Shown: positions 19,056 through 28,511 of the stretch, one piece after another
How positions within the stretch are numbered: the first letter of the stretch is position 1
Layout: every line of letters starts with the position of its first letter
Assembly: GCF_004099695.1 (NCBI RefSeq)
Contig: NZ_SCHL01000001.1
Coordinates: forward strand, 347,086 to 411,085
DNA length: 64,000 nt
Direction: 5' to 3'
Source of the DNA: Methanosarcina sp. MSH10X1
Lineage (GTDB): Archaea; Halobacteriota; Methanosarcinia; Methanosarcinales; Methanosarcinaceae
Translations under genes and position numbers: made by a program
Notes under the pieces: model-generated
The model's input: the letters and a program-made list of their open reading frames with translations, nothing else
What the model was told of the DNA's origin: nothing
The model's database searches: none

Positions 19056-19778
19056 ATGAGACTGGATGCATACCTTGTTGATATGGGTTATTTCAAATCG
19101 AGGGGGCGAGCCAAGACTGCTATTGTTGCCGGGAATGTTAAGGTTAACGGGACAGCGGTAACAAAAGTTTCCAGAGATGTTTCTACCGAGGATGTAATCG
19201 AAGTTGCCGAAGGCCTGGATCAGCCTCAGGGTTATTTCAAGCTCAAGCATGTTCAGGAGGAAAGCGGAATTCTTAAACCCGGGGACATAGTGCTCGATCT
19301 GGGATCAAGTGCAGGCGGGTTTCTTCTTTTTGCCTCGGAAATTGCAGGTCATGTGAAAGGCATCGAGTTTAGCAGGGACTTCAGGAGCGAGCTTGGAAAA
19401 ATCGCACATGAGAGAGAAAATGTAGAGGTAACATTCGGGGACGTTTTTACCGTACCCCTGAATTTGCTATCGGAAGAGCCTGTAGATGTTATTCTTTCGG
19501 ATATGACCCTGGAGCCTGAGGATTCGGTCAAGGCTCTCTCAAGAGTGCTACCACTGCTGAAAACAGGAGGAAAGCTGCTTCAGGTTATCAAAATCCCAAA
19601 GCGAAAGAATCCAAAGCCAATCCTGAGTAAAATCGAGAATTTAGGGCTTGAAATCCAGCAGGTCGTAAGTTCTGAAAAACAGGAAATCTACGTAGTCGCA
19701 AGAAAACCCCTGCCCGAAGAGGAAAAGGAAAAGCCGCCCGAAGAAAAAGAATCCAGAGGTAGCAAAACGGATGACTGA
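19056..19778 (+). CDS. TlyA/FtsJ-like rRNA 2'-O-methyltransferase with S4 domain
   Basis: An N-terminal S4 RNA-binding domain (MRLDAYLVDMGYFKSRGRAKTAI..GNVKVNG) is followed by an RrmJ/FtsJ-type methyltransferase. The S-adenosylmethionine site is LDLGSSAGGF. The K-D-K-E catalytic tetrad is recognisable in KLKHVQ, LSDMT, VIKIPK and QEIYVV. The TlyA family methylates ribose 2'-OH in ribosomal RNA; the archaeal target is not known to me. A charged tail (EEEKEKPPEEKE) ends the 240-residue protein. I prefer ATG 19056 over GTG 19038 because of the TATA position and the S4 start. It overlaps the next gene by 8 bases. Confidence 0.85.
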   Translation: MRLDAYLVDMGYFKSRGRAKTAIVAGNVKVNGTAVTKVSRDVSTEDVIEVAEGLDQPQGYFKLKHVQEESGILKPGDIVLDLGSSAGGFLLFASEIAGHVKGIEFSRDFRSELGKIAHERENVEVTFGDVFTVPLNLLSEEPVDVILSDMTLEPEDSVKALSRVLPLLKTGGKLLQVIKIPKRKNPKPILSKIENLGLEIQQVVSSEKQEIYVVARKPLPEEEKEKPPEEKESRGSKTDD

Positions 19779-20466
19779 TGACAGAATAAAGGATTCGGAA
19801 GGTCCCATTCCCGCCAGGCAGGAATACACTGAGAACGTGGAGACGCAGCCCGGAGAGATAACGACAGATTCGCACCCGGATGCAGGGATGAGAATATACG
19901 GCAGCGGAAAGCCAGTACGGCTGTTTGTTGCAGGCCTGCACGGAGAGGAGTGGAAAGATACAACCGAACTCCTGAAGAACATAAAACCTTCAGAAACCGG
20001 TACTCTGGCTTTAATTCCTCTCGTGGACCGTGGAAAGTATGTTTCAACCCTGAGTCCTGATTACTATTCCGGGCCAGGAAAGAAGATCCTCAGGGCAATT
20101 GAAGCTCTAAAACCCGAAATCTATATCGAGCTCCATTCATATTCCAGCCAGAATTTTGAAAAGCTGGCTGGAAAGAACAGGCTTGAGCTCATAGGAGTGC
20201 CTGCCTACAGCATTTTGAAAGATGGTGTGCTCCTTGGCTCGGTTTCTCCCTGGATCCGGAGGAAATACTTTCCAAAAGAAGCTCTCTGTCTTTCTTTTGA
20301 ATTACAGAAAGGAAGTGTCGAGTCGAGAAAATTTACCGCTAAAATGCTTGCAATTCTCAAGGAAATTCAATCAAGGGATGAATTCATAGAATTTATGAAA
20401 AAAGAATTCCCTGCCCAGGCAAAAAAAGCAATTGAGGATTACCGGCGGTTTTACGGGGAAATCTAA
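19771..20466 (+). CDS. DUF2119 family protein, predicted metal-dependent hydrolase
   Basis: This 231-residue protein resembles the methanogen DUF2119 family. It has VAGLHGEEW near residue 53 and IELHSYS near 113. The H-x-x-E...H pattern is that of M14-type zinc carboxypeptidases and succinylglutamate desuccinylases, so a zinc-dependent amide hydrolase is a reasonable inference. The function has not been established to my knowledge. Its start overlaps the methyltransferase gene by 8 bases, implying translational coupling and perhaps a shared role in ribosome or translation biology. Confidence 0.72.
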   Translation: MTDDRIKDSEGPIPARQEYTENVETQPGEITTDSHPDAGMRIYGSGKPVRLFVAGLHGEEWKDTTELLKNIKPSETGTLALIPLVDRGKYVSTLSPDYYSGPGKKILRAIEALKPEIYIELHSYSSQNFEKLAGKNRLELIGVPAYSILKDGVLLGSVSPWIRRKYFPKEALCLSFELQKGSVESRKFTAKMLAILKEIQSRDEFIEFMKKEFPAQAKKAIEDYRRFYGEI

Positions 20467-20788
20467 ATTCTTTAGTTTTTTATCCGTCTTGTTGTAAGGT
20501 CACAAGTTCGGAATTGATTTTCAGAAATACATGTTCCTTTTCTTGTAGATAATTCTAAGCAGATCCAAATTGCCTTTTATAATAATTAGTCAGAATGACT
20601 TCACTTATCGCGTATAACTACAAGCTTGTTACAATATGTTTTATTCAAAATCATTTCGCCTTTAAATTTCTGGTATTATAATTATGTATCGAACATAGTG
20701 GTTTACTATTCAATTTAATTTAATTTTGAATCTGCTGAACAGACAAAAAAGTAAAAAGAGATATTTCATTTTGAATATCCCTTTAAGC

Positions 20789-22027
20789 TCATGGGTAATG
20801 ACGCATCAATGATGTCGTATGCTTTGAAGTTATTTTTCCTTTGCTGTCAAAATAGATGCTATCATATCCTTTGGGATTATTTTGGTAGTGGTAGAAGCTT
20901 ATCTTATTTTCATTTTGATCTTGCCATATATCCCATTTCCACTCAGGATGATCAGATTGCGAAGCTATTGAAACGGTTTCTATAAAGTCGCTTACCCCTT
21001 GATACTTATTTACGAATGTTACTACTTCAGATTTAGTGGGAAGGCTTGAGCTTGGTATGCCAGTATCTGAACCTATACCTGAGCCAGTATCTGACCCTAT
21101 ACCTGAACCAGTATCTGAACTTATACCTGAACCAGTATCTGAACTTATACCTGAACCAGTATCTGAACCTATACCTGAACCAGTATCTGAACTTATACCT
21201 GAACCAGTTCCTGTGTTATCGGATGCTTGTTCAGGATTTACAGAAGGCATAACAGTGATATAGTTTGTTTTTATTTCCATATCATCATCTGCTTCATTGG
21301 TAACGGCCTCTGTTACCGTGTAGACTCCGGCTTTTTGATAGGTATGCTCTGGGTTCTGCTTGGTTGAGGTAACTTTATCCCCAAAGTTCCAATTCCACGA
21401 ATCTGGTGATCCGGTGCTCATGTCATAAAACTGTACCGTTAGTGGTGCTTCTCCGGAAGTTCTATCTGCAAAAAAGTCGGCAGCAGGGAATACAGGTTCT
21501 TCTATAACATTTGTATATCCCGGATTTGTATCATAATCATCGAGTGCTTGCGGAACCCCAGACTGATTTTCATCAGTCCCATTTATCAGTGCAATTCCAC
21601 CAAGCATCATAAAACATAGAATTGCCCCGATAGCTAACTTTTTTAGTGCATCATGTTTTGCTTTTATTTTAGCGTCTTTCCTTGCTTTCTCTTCAGCTTT
21701 TTGCCTTTTCTTCTTTTCCTCTTCTTCTCTTGCTCTTTCCACTTCTTCCCCATTTTGTTTTGATTGAGTGTCTCCCCCTCTTGGTTCCTTTTTCTTGCTA
21801 TCTTTAGTTTTAGATAATTCTTTATCATATTCTTTTCTTTTTTCGGCGTCTAACAAAACTTCCTTAATTTCGTTAATACGCTTAGTGATACCATCAGCCC
21901 ATACATCCTTGCAAATATCTGGATGATATTTAATCAAAAGCCTTTTACAGGCTGCGTTAATCTCTTTACTCGTCGCGTCTCTTTTAACACCAATAAATTC
22001 ATAAAAGTCATCGGTCAGATTCTCCAT
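20789..22027 (-). CDS. J-domain / transmembrane / PKD-domain protein with Gly-Ser repeats
   Basis: A 412-residue protein of unusual architecture. Residues 7-70 form a DnaJ J-domain with the HPD motif at 35-37 (YHPDICK). A highly charged coiled segment follows (95-130, EEEEKKKRQKAEEKARK), then one membrane helix (130-149). Outside would be a PKD domain (about 178-260, WNWNFGD), six copies of the 8-residue unit GSGI[SG]SDT (about 275-322) and a 90-residue C-terminal domain. The J-domain implies DnaK recruitment on the cytoplasmic face, and the PKD part implies exposure at the surface. This is inferred from domains only. Confidence 0.8.
   Translation of the reverse strand: MENLTDDFYEFIGVKRDATSKEINAACKRLLIKYHPDICKDVWADGITKRINEIKEVLLDAEKRKEYDKELSKTKDSKKKEPRGGDTQSKQNGEEVERAREEEEKKKRQKAEEKARKDAKIKAKHDALKKLAIGAILCFMMLGGIALINGTDENQSGVPQALDDYDTNPGYTNVIEEPVFPAADFFADRTSGEAPLTVQFYDMSTGSPDSWNWNFGDKVTSTKQNPEHTYQKAGVYTVTEAVTNEADDDMEIKTNYITVMPSVNPEQASDNTGTGSGISSDTGSGIGSDTGSGISSDTGSGISSDTGSGIGSDTGSGIGSDTGIPSSSLPTKSEVVTFVNKYQGVSDFIETVSIASQSDHPEWKWDIWQDQNENKISFYHYQNNPKGYDSIYFDSKGKITSKHTTSLMRHYP
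21054..21210. repeat. 24-bp tandem repeats encoding GSGI[SG]SDT
   Basis: About six copies of a 24-base unit (plus strand CCTGAACCAGTATCTGAAC plus five more bases) lie inside the J-domain/PKD gene. The unit keeps the reading frame, so copy number can change without breaking the protein. Confidence 0.85.
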
Positions 22028-22172
22028 TTTACCATTCCATTAAGATCTTATCCAAAAAATTATGATTTTCTATACTTTTCAATTGGCATTCCACTCTGGA
22101 AATGATAGTCGGAAATGAGTTCGAACGTAATTTTTCAACGCTCCATTATGGTTTTAATAAATTCCAAGTCGA

Positions 22173-22445
22173 TTAAGCTGTAGGGATGCCGGAATTAACG
22201 TAGTATTCTGATAGAGCCGTGAATTTTACGAATTTCTTCATCTTAAGTTCTATACGTATATCAGTAACTTTTAAAAATTCACTAACAACCTTAGAGAGTT
22301 CAGGCGAGATTAATTTTATATGATCTGGATGATATTTTTGCATTAATTTTCTATGTCCTAGCCAAATTTCTTTAGTTGTTGCATTTGTTGGAACTGCCAG
22401 AATTAGATAACAGATTTGATAGCATTCTTTTATAATTCCCTTCAT
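22173..22445 (-). CDS. Small J-domain-like protein
   Basis: A 90-residue protein whose first 50 residues look like a J-domain: YLILAVPTNATTKEI, then HRKLMQKYHPDH with the HPD motif. The rest is short and basic (IELKMKKFVKF). It lacks the G/F and zinc regions of true DnaJ. It lies 146 bases upstream of the larger J-domain/PKD gene on the same strand, so the two may be related by duplication and could be co-transcribed. It may also be a decaying fragment. Confidence 0.6.
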   Translation of the reverse strand: MKGIIKECYQICYLILAVPTNATTKEIWLGHRKLMQKYHPDHIKLISPELSKVVSEFLKVTDIRIELKMKKFVKFTALSEYYVNSGIPTA

Positions 22446-23040
22446 TGTTTTAGGTTAGTTACTCACACGTGTGCTTGGGAATATGAATATGCAAGTTCAT
22501 ATGCTTCCGTCACACTGTGTGCTTTATTGTTATCATTAGCTCGGAGCCAGTCCTGGTGCTTTTACATAGAGTTCACCATTCGGGGGGTCCCATTTCGCAT
22601 CACATATAAAACCTCTACCTGATTTTACTTGTCCAAGACTCTGATAATCTGACATATCTTTCGCCTGTGTATGAATTACGACACTTATTTAACGGTGCAT
22701 AAATTAAGATTTTTATTTTAATGTTGTATATCGTATTTTTGAAAAGGTTTTCTAATTTTCTTTGTACCTGATATAATATATATATGTTACCATATTAATC
22801 AATAGAGGTTTTCACATACATGATATTAGAGCTCATTCTAAAACCAACGTTATTCTCAAAATCATTAGATTTTTAGAATTGTTTTCACGATTGGAAGCTC
22901 AAAAGAGAATTGCAAATTAAAATCTAAAAAAGCAATTTTGAGTTTTTGAATCATCTCTTGTTATGAGTCGGTCCTAAAACTAATATTATTTGAAATTATA
23001 ACTTTACTATATTCATTCTGTGAAATTGATGACGCCCTGA

Positions 23041-23061
23041 GGGAACACATAAAGTGTTCCC
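23041..23061. repeat. Perfect 8-bp stem hairpin
   Basis: GGGAACAC / ATAAA / GTGTTCCC forms a perfect 8-bp stem with a 5-base loop in otherwise AT-rich DNA. It has no adjacent gene. It could be part of an untranslated RNA. Confidence 0.5.
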
Positions 23062-23589
23062 TAAAAATATATAATTTGGCTCTTCGTCATTCTCTATAGA
23101 TAATACTATTTTCAATTCAAGACCGCAGAGGGTTTTAAGAGAACAATATGAGGATATCCACACAAAACAACGAAGAACCTATAATTTCTCAGTAACATAA
23201 TCATTAATCCAGTACTGCGAGTTCAAAAAATATCCATAAAACATTTACTTTTTATTTGCATATTTATTAATGAATTTTTCACTAAACAAGTGACTTATTT
23301 TGGAATCGAGGCATTAATATTACATTAGCTCCAATACTAATATTGACAACAGATAAATTAAATTTATAAATATGTCTTCTCTTTACCCATCGTTCAGAAA
23401 TTATTCAGACACTATAATAAGATCAAGTAGAGTTCTGAAAAAGCAGGAGGTATTTTCTGCAAATAACTTCTAAAAATTTGTTGGTTAAAAAATAGCTTAT
23501 TGCCAAGCTGTCAGGAACCATATAGTTTAGAACTCAAAAACTAAACCTGAAAAACAAATTAGAAAAAGAAGTTAAAAATCAGTTCTGAA

Positions 23590-23629
23590 GAAAGATTTAA
23601 AAAGAAGCTGCAGAAAAAAACTGCAGCTT
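23590..23629 (-). terminator. Hairpin and T-run after the thermosome gene
   Basis: On the minus strand AAGCTGCAG / TTTTTTT / CTGCAGCTT is followed by CTTTTTAAATC. A 9-bp stem with a downstream T-run starts about 35 bases after the thermosome stop codon. Confidence 0.6.
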
Positions 23630-23665
23630 TTCTATATTTATTTGCTATTTTGATTTAAGCTTGTT

Positions 23666-25309
23666 TTATCTGCGCATGTTAAGCTGTGGCGCTGCCATGC
23701 CGTCGTAGGTGCTTGCCATATGCTCGGGTTTGACGTCCTGCATGTCAGAGCGCTGGGCGCGGAGAATATCATCTACACGCAGTACCATTACTGCGGCTTC
23801 GGAACCGGCTTTGATAGCGTTGACCTTAACCCTGAGAGGATCAACAACGCCTTTTTCGAGCATGTCCTCGGCAGCGCCTGTATTGATATTCAGGCCCGCG
23901 TATTTATTCTCGGCATGTTTTGCCCTCAGATTCACTATTGTGTTGATAGTATCCAGGCCTGCGTTTCTGGCAATTGTCTTCGGGATTTCTTCAAGAGCGT
24001 CTGCAAAAGCCTTGATTGCCATCTGCTCACGCCCGCCTATGCCGGGGGCATATGCACGAAGCCCGAGTGCAACTTCGATCTCGGAAGCGCCGCCGCCTGC
24101 AACAACCTTGCCATCTTCTACTGCGCACTTCACTACTTTGAGGGCATCGTCAATCGCACGTTGAAGATTGTCAACCACGTGTTCGGTACCGCCCCTGAGA
24201 ACAATTGATACGGATTTTGCACCCTTGCAGGCCCTGATGTAAGTTTTACCCTGGTCGCCGTCCCTTTCCTGTTCAAGGAGCCCTGCATTTCCCAGCTCTT
24301 TCCCGGTCAGTTCCTTGATATTGCGGATAGGCCTTCCGCCTGTAGCGTCCGCAAGGTGCTGCATGTCTTCATTCTTAACCCTGCGTGTGGCATAAATCCC
24401 CCGTTCTTGCAGATAGGCTGCAATCTTGTCATCCATTCCCTTGGAACAGAAAACCGCGTTTGCACCTGCGCGGATAACATAGTCTGCCATTTCGAACAGG
24501 GCTGCTTCTTCCTGTTTTACGAAGTTCTCAATGTCGCCATATGTGCTGATCTGAAGTTTTGCTTTGTTTGCGGTCTTGGCGACTTCCATGGGGGTATCGA
24601 TGAGGGCGATCCTCGGATTCTCTATTTTCAGAGGGAATTCCCTGTCCAGAGCAACCTTGTCTATTACAATGCCTTCGACAAACTCGGTATCTTCAATCTT
24701 GCCGCCGATATCTTTTGTAATAATAACGTCTTTAAGGTCGACTATTCCCCTCTCGCGAATAGCGAGTATGGCATCCACACAGAGTTCCGCAATCATGCGG
24801 TTATATTTCTCAGAAGCCTTCCCCGTAATAGAGGTTCTGGCAACTTCTACAAGCATATCCTTTTCGTTCTCGCCAGTTGAGATTGCAAGGTTCTCAAAAA
24901 GCTCGACAGCTTTCTCAGCTGCAAGCCTGTATCCCTTGACAATAACTGAAGGATGAACTCCGCTCTCAATAAGGCTCTCTGCCTTTTCCAGCAGACTGCC
25001 TGTGAGCACAACAGCGCTTGTAGTCCCGTCACCGGCCGAGCTTTCAAGTGACTCGGCAACTTCCACAACCATTTTGGCTGCCGGATGCTCGATGGACATA
25101 TCGTGTAAAATGGTTGCACCGTCATTTGTAATTGCGATGTCCCCAATAGGATTAACAAGCATCTTGTCCATTCCTCTCGGTCCGAGTGTGCTCTTGACTA
25201 TGCTGGCCACTGCCTTTGCAGCCGCAATATTCATGCTGAGCGCTTCTTTTCCCTTTGTCTGCTCTTTTCTAGGATCTACTATTATAATTGGCTGGCCACC
25301 TTTTTCCAT
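23666..25309 (-). CDS. Thermosome (group II chaperonin) subunit
   Basis: An ATP-dependent cytosolic folding chaperonin of the Hsp60/CCT family, 547 residues from the preferred ATG. Hallmarks are [30 protein letters not shown] and, near the end, the [13 protein letters not shown] site. The C-terminus ends in [10 protein letters not shown] and lacks the Gly-Gly-Met-rich tail of many archaeal subunits. AAGGAGG lies 11 bases before ATG 25309, whereas a TTG three codons upstream is only 2 bases from it, so I chose the ATG. Methanosarcina carries several paralogues; this one is transcribed alone. Confidence 0.97.
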   Translation of the reverse strand: MEKGGQPIIIVDPRKEQTKGKEALSMNIAAAKAVASIVKSTLGPRGMDKMLVNPIGDIAITNDGATILHDMSIEHPAAKMVVEVAESLESSAGDGTTSAVVLTGSLLEKAESLIESGVHPSVIVKGYRLAAEKAVELFENLAISTGENEKDMLVEVARTSITGKASEKYNRMIAELCVDAILAIRERGIVDLKDVIITKDIGGKIEDTEFVEGIVIDKVALDREFPLKIENPRIALIDTPMEVAKTANKAKLQISTYGDIENFVKQEEAALFEMADYVIRAGANAVFCSKGMDDKIAAYLQERGIYATRRVKNEDMQHLADATGGRPIRNIKELTGKELGNAGLLEQERDGDQGKTYIRACKGAKSVSIVLRGGTEHVVDNLQRAIDDALKVVKCAVEDGKVVAGGGASEIEVALGLRAYAPGIGGREQMAIKAFADALEEIPKTIARNAGLDTINTIVNLRAKHAENKYAGLNINTGAAEDMLEKGVVDPLRVKVNAIKAGSEAAVMVLRVDDILRAQRSDMQDVKPEHMASTYDGMAAPQLNMRR

Positions 25310-25580
25310 CTGAACCAAAACCTCCTTAAGATGAAGTATATGTGTCGAAGACTTTTACTTAATAATTTGAAATTGTCCTGGCTTACAGTCACTTTTAGCC
25401 CGAAATCAGCCTGAAAATATGATTTTATCAGCTGCCTTATCTGAAGCAGTATTAATCACAAAATTACTGATAATACTTCTATAAAAACATACCGGGTATC
25501 TGCCAATTCTGGAATCTGAAACTGTGATTTCGCGAAAGGTACTGGAGATAAAAGCGGAAAGGCAGCCGGCACTGTTCTGT

Positions 25581-25606
25581 CCCTCTTAAAGTATTTACTT
25601 TAAGGG
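25581..25606. terminator. Hairpin between rpiA and the thermosome gene
   Basis: CTTAAAGT / ATTT / ACTTTAAG is a perfect 8-bp stem (25585-25604), extended by CCC and GGG on the two sides. It lies about 80 bases downstream of rpiA on the minus strand and may end the aspS-rpiA transcript. Confidence 0.4.
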
Positions 25607-25685
25607 TAAGGGAGCTGACCGCCTGATACTTTAACTCATCTGTATTTATTTGCCCACGAGAATCTTGAGCTCTGCTTCCGGATTA

Positions 25686-26384
25686 TTATTTCCTGATTAT
25701 CTCCACAGATCCGTCTTTTTTCCCGATATAGAGTTCATCCACATTGGAAAATATTCCATGCTCAACAACTCCCGGAATTAAGGATAGTTGGAGGGCAAGG
25801 TTTTCAGGGTCCTCTATTACACCGAAATCTGTGTCAAGCACAAAGTTTCCATTGTCGGTTATCACAGGCCCGTCTTTTCTTAAAGCAGACCTCAGCTCGG
25901 GTTTCCCTCCCAGCTCCTTTATCTTTTCAATCACAAGGGTTTTTGCAAAAGGCAGGACCTCAACCGGCACAGCCCTATCAAGCTGAGTGCTCGTTTTTGA
26001 TTCATCAGCTACGACCAGAAAACGTTTTGCAGATGCCGATACTATTTTTTCCCTGGTATGTGCGGCTCCCCCACCCTTGATTGCGTACAGCTTCGAATCG
26101 ATCTGGTCTGCACCGTCAATTGCAATATCCAGTTCCGGATGCTGGGCAAGAGTTGCCAGAGGGATGCCGGCTTCTATGGCAAGCAGCTCGGACTGGTATG
26201 AGGTGACAACGCCCAGTATTTCGAGCCCTTCTACCCTGACACGTCTGCCGAGTTCTTTTATAGTATACGCAACTGTTGAGCCCGTTCCAAGCCCAACTAC
26301 CATTCCCGATTCAACCATCCGGGATGCAGCAATGCCAGCTGCACGTTTTTCCGGGGAATCGGCGGATGTATTTCTTTCTGTCAT
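25686..26384 (-). CDS. rpiA: Ribose-5-phosphate isomerase A
   Basis: Interconverts ribose 5-phosphate and ribulose 5-phosphate. The RpiA signatures are present: [12 protein letters not shown] (substrate phosphate loop), [18 protein letters not shown] (catalytic Glu/Lys region) and TDNGNFVLD. From ATG 26384 the protein is 232 residues, normal for the family. The frame continues 29 codons upstream, but GGAAGGAAAT lies just before 26384 and MTERNTS is the expected beginning, so the longer start is rejected. It follows aspS by about 96 bases on the same strand and is probably co-transcribed. Confidence 0.96.
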   Translation of the reverse strand: MTERNTSADSPEKRAAGIAASRMVESGMVVGLGTGSTVAYTIKELGRRVRVEGLEILGVVTSYQSELLAIEAGIPLATLAQHPELDIAIDGADQIDSKLYAIKGGGAAHTREKIVSASAKRFLVVADESKTSTQLDRAVPVEVLPFAKTLVIEKIKELGGKPELRSALRKDGPVITDNGNFVLDTDFGVIEDPENLALQLSLIPGVVEHGIFSNVDELYIGKKDGSVEIIRK

Positions 26385-26480
26385 GTATATTTCCTTCCGT
26401 TCGAATCCTGAAAAAATAATTACCAGGATTTTAAGCTGGAGATTAAACTGGAAAGGTTCAAAATCCCGCAAATAAGGATT

Positions 26481-27815
26481 TCAGGGAGAAAGTCTTCTCC
26501 TGTCCCTCGGGAAAAGTACGGTATCCCTGATATTGTCGGTCCCGAGCATGGTCATGACAAAGCGTTCGCAGCCCATGCCCCAGCCTGCATGTGGGGGCAT
26601 GCCGTATTCGAAAGCTTTAAGGTAGAACTCAAAGCCGTCAGGATTCAAGCCCTGTGACTCTATCCGGCTCTTGAGCAGGTCAGGAATATGGATACGCTGG
26701 GCTCCTGACGAGAGTTCCATCGTGCGGTGCATCATGTCAAAAGACTTGCTAAATTCCGGCCTGTCCTCGTAAGGCATGGCATAGAAAGGTTTAATCTCGG
26801 TTGGCCAGTCGATTATAAAATAGTGTGATTCCCCTGTGGTCTCGTAGACGTAATCGCCCACAATATGCTCCCCGAGCGTGCCAAGATCATCTCCCCAATG
26901 CATTTTCTCTTCCGAGCGGGCATTTATGATCTCAATAACCTCGTCGTAAGTAAGCTTGAGGAAAGGGGTTTTCGGGACTTTGACTTCAAGTTCAAGCGTT
27001 TCAAGAGAAGACCTGCACTTCTCAATAACCTGGGCGTAGACATAAGCCACAAGGTTTTCGAGAATCTCCATTACATCGAAATGGTCTGCAAAGCTGACCT
27101 CGACATCGATAGAAGTAGCCTCGTTCAGGTGCCTGCGGGTATCGTGCTCTTCTGCCCTGAAAATAGGGCCAATCTCAAAAACCCTGTCAAGACCGCCGCT
27201 CATAAGGATTTGCTTGAAGAGCTGGGGACTCTGGTTCAAAAAAGCTTCCCTGTCAAAGTAGGTAATCGGGAAAAGTGCGGTGCCGCCCTCGGTTGCAGTT
27301 GCCACGACCTTTGGTGTTGCGGTCTCGATAAATCCGTTTTCTACAAAGTATTCCCTGATAGCCTGGAGAGCCTGGTGCCTTATCTTGAAAATTGCAGTTG
27401 TTTCGGCCCTTCTGAGGTCGATAAACCGTGAGTCAAGCCTGGTGTCCAGTTCAGCTTCCACTTTGCCTGTGGTGTCCATTGGCAGGGGAGAATCTGCAAT
27501 ATTCAGGACAGTTATCTCTTCGGGAAGCAGCTCATATCCGTTCGGGGCTTTCTCTTCGAATTTGACCGATCCGGTTACTGAGATTACGGACTCGCGGACA
27601 AGCCGCCTTGCAGTATCAAACAGCTCTTTATCAATTTTCTTCTTTACGAGGGTAACCTGAGCCTTTCCTTCCCGGTCTCTAAGCACTACAAAACAGATCC
27701 CTCCGAGGTCTCTTACCTCATGGACCCAGCCTGCCAGGGTAATTTTCTGACCGTTGTCAACCTTCTCAGGCTTGACATCGGCTGTATAATGTGTTCTGAG
27801 TTTTTCTAATGACAT
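26481..27815 (-). CDS. aspS: Aspartyl-tRNA synthetase, archaeal type, non-discriminating signature
   Basis: Class IIb synthetase of 444 residues: N-terminal OB-fold anticodon-binding domain ([12 protein letters not shown]), motif 2 ([14 protein letters not shown]) and motif 3 ([13 protein letters not shown], ending [10 protein letters not shown]). It has no bacterial GAD insertion. The two anticodon-domain positions that separate discriminating from non-discriminating archaeal enzymes are His32 and Pro91 here, where the discriminating Thermococcus enzyme has Trp26 and Lys85. This predicts that it charges both tRNA-Asp and tRNA-Asn. AAGGTGA precedes the ATG. It is upstream of rpiA. Confidence 0.96.
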   Translation of the reverse strand: MSLEKLRTHYTADVKPEKVDNGQKITLAGWVHEVRDLGGICFVVLRDREGKAQVTLVKKKIDKELFDTARRLVRESVISVTGSVKFEEKAPNGYELLPEEITVLNIADSPLPMDTTGKVEAELDTRLDSRFIDLRRAETTAIFKIRHQALQAIREYFVENGFIETATPKVVATATEGGTALFPITYFDREAFLNQSPQLFKQILMSGGLDRVFEIGPIFRAEEHDTRRHLNEATSIDVEVSFADHFDVMEILENLVAYVYAQVIEKCRSSLETLELEVKVPKTPFLKLTYDEVIEIINARSEEKMHWGDDLGTLGEHIVGDYVYETTGESHYFIIDWPTEIKPFYAMPYEDRPEFSKSFDMMHRTMELSSGAQRIHIPDLLKSRIESQGLNPDGFEFYLKAFEYGMPPHAGWGMGCERFVMTMLGTDNIRDTVLFPRDRRRLSP

Positions 27816-27910
27816 AAATTCACCTTGATTGGGGGTAAATTAAATGAAAAATGTAAGAATGAAGCTGAAACGTAGGTGAATAGTCATAACTCATTATTAA
27901 TGTATTTATT

Positions 27911-28097
27911 GCAAGCCTTTTCAAAAAACTGCTTGATCGCAAGCCTTTTCAAAAAAGGCTTGAGCGAAAACCCATGCTTTCTAAACCAACATAACCGGAG
28001 CGTGATCGACCGGCGCAACGCGAGCCTTTTCAAAAATAGCTTGACCGCAAGCCTTTTGAGAAAAGGCTTGAGCGAAAACCTTTTCTCAAAAGGTTTT
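27911..28097. repeat. Cluster of CAAGCCTTTT palindromic hairpins
   Basis: Perfect or near-perfect palindromes lie close together between the divergent aspS and phosphoesterase genes: CAAGCCTTTT...AAAAGGCTTG at 27940-27962 and 28048-28070, and AAAACCTTTT...AAAAGGTTTT at 28075-28097. Diverged copies lie at 27911-27935 and 28018-28044. Direct copies of GGCTTGAGCGAAAACC follow two of them. An open frame through the region is explained by the repeats and is not called as a gene. Confidence 0.8.
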
Positions 28098-28511
28098 ATC
28101 GAAAACTCTGATTTATCTAGACCGCTGTAACCGGGGCGGGCTCAAGCGACGCCACGCTTGCGTTCTGGATGGCTTAACGTGGTTTTTGTGATAGCAGGTG
28201 ATGAGTACCTTGCCGCGAGCCGGGTGGTAAAAACAGGCTGAGATATGCCGTCTAAAGACCGGGTAGATTACGTTTTACAATTTATAGATACTGTCTACTA
28301 ATGCATAATTGTGCACTAATGATTATGAAGTAAATATTTATAGTATTCTCATGGGTTTTGAAATATAAACCTTCTTTTTTAACGAATTATAATTAGATAT
28401 TTGTAAATATGTAAATTTGACAGATAACTATATATAATGATACAGGATTTCAGTGCTTGAATATAATTAATTCAATGTATATTATAAAATTAATAGAAAG
28501 AGGAAGTAAAA

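Larger units (their letters stand above)
22446..23665. other. 1.2-kb AT-rich spacer without recognisable gene
   Basis: No frame here resembles a protein. It contains a hairpin at 23041-23061 and the probable thermosome terminator at 23605-23629, listed separately. Confidence 0.5.

Noticed and set aside
21046..21252. Plus-strand repetitive frames opposite the J-domain/PKD gene
   Set aside because: They are antisense translations of the 24-bp repeat; the minus-strand gene has J, membrane and PKD domains.
25686..26471. Longer rpiA start at 26471
   Set aside because: The extra 29 residues do not belong to RpiA, and a good ribosome-binding site precedes ATG 26384.
27876..28130. 84-codon plus-strand frame in the palindrome cluster
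   Set aside because: Its repeated LFKKGLSEN-type peptides are translations of the hairpin repeats; no ribosome-binding site or protein family.
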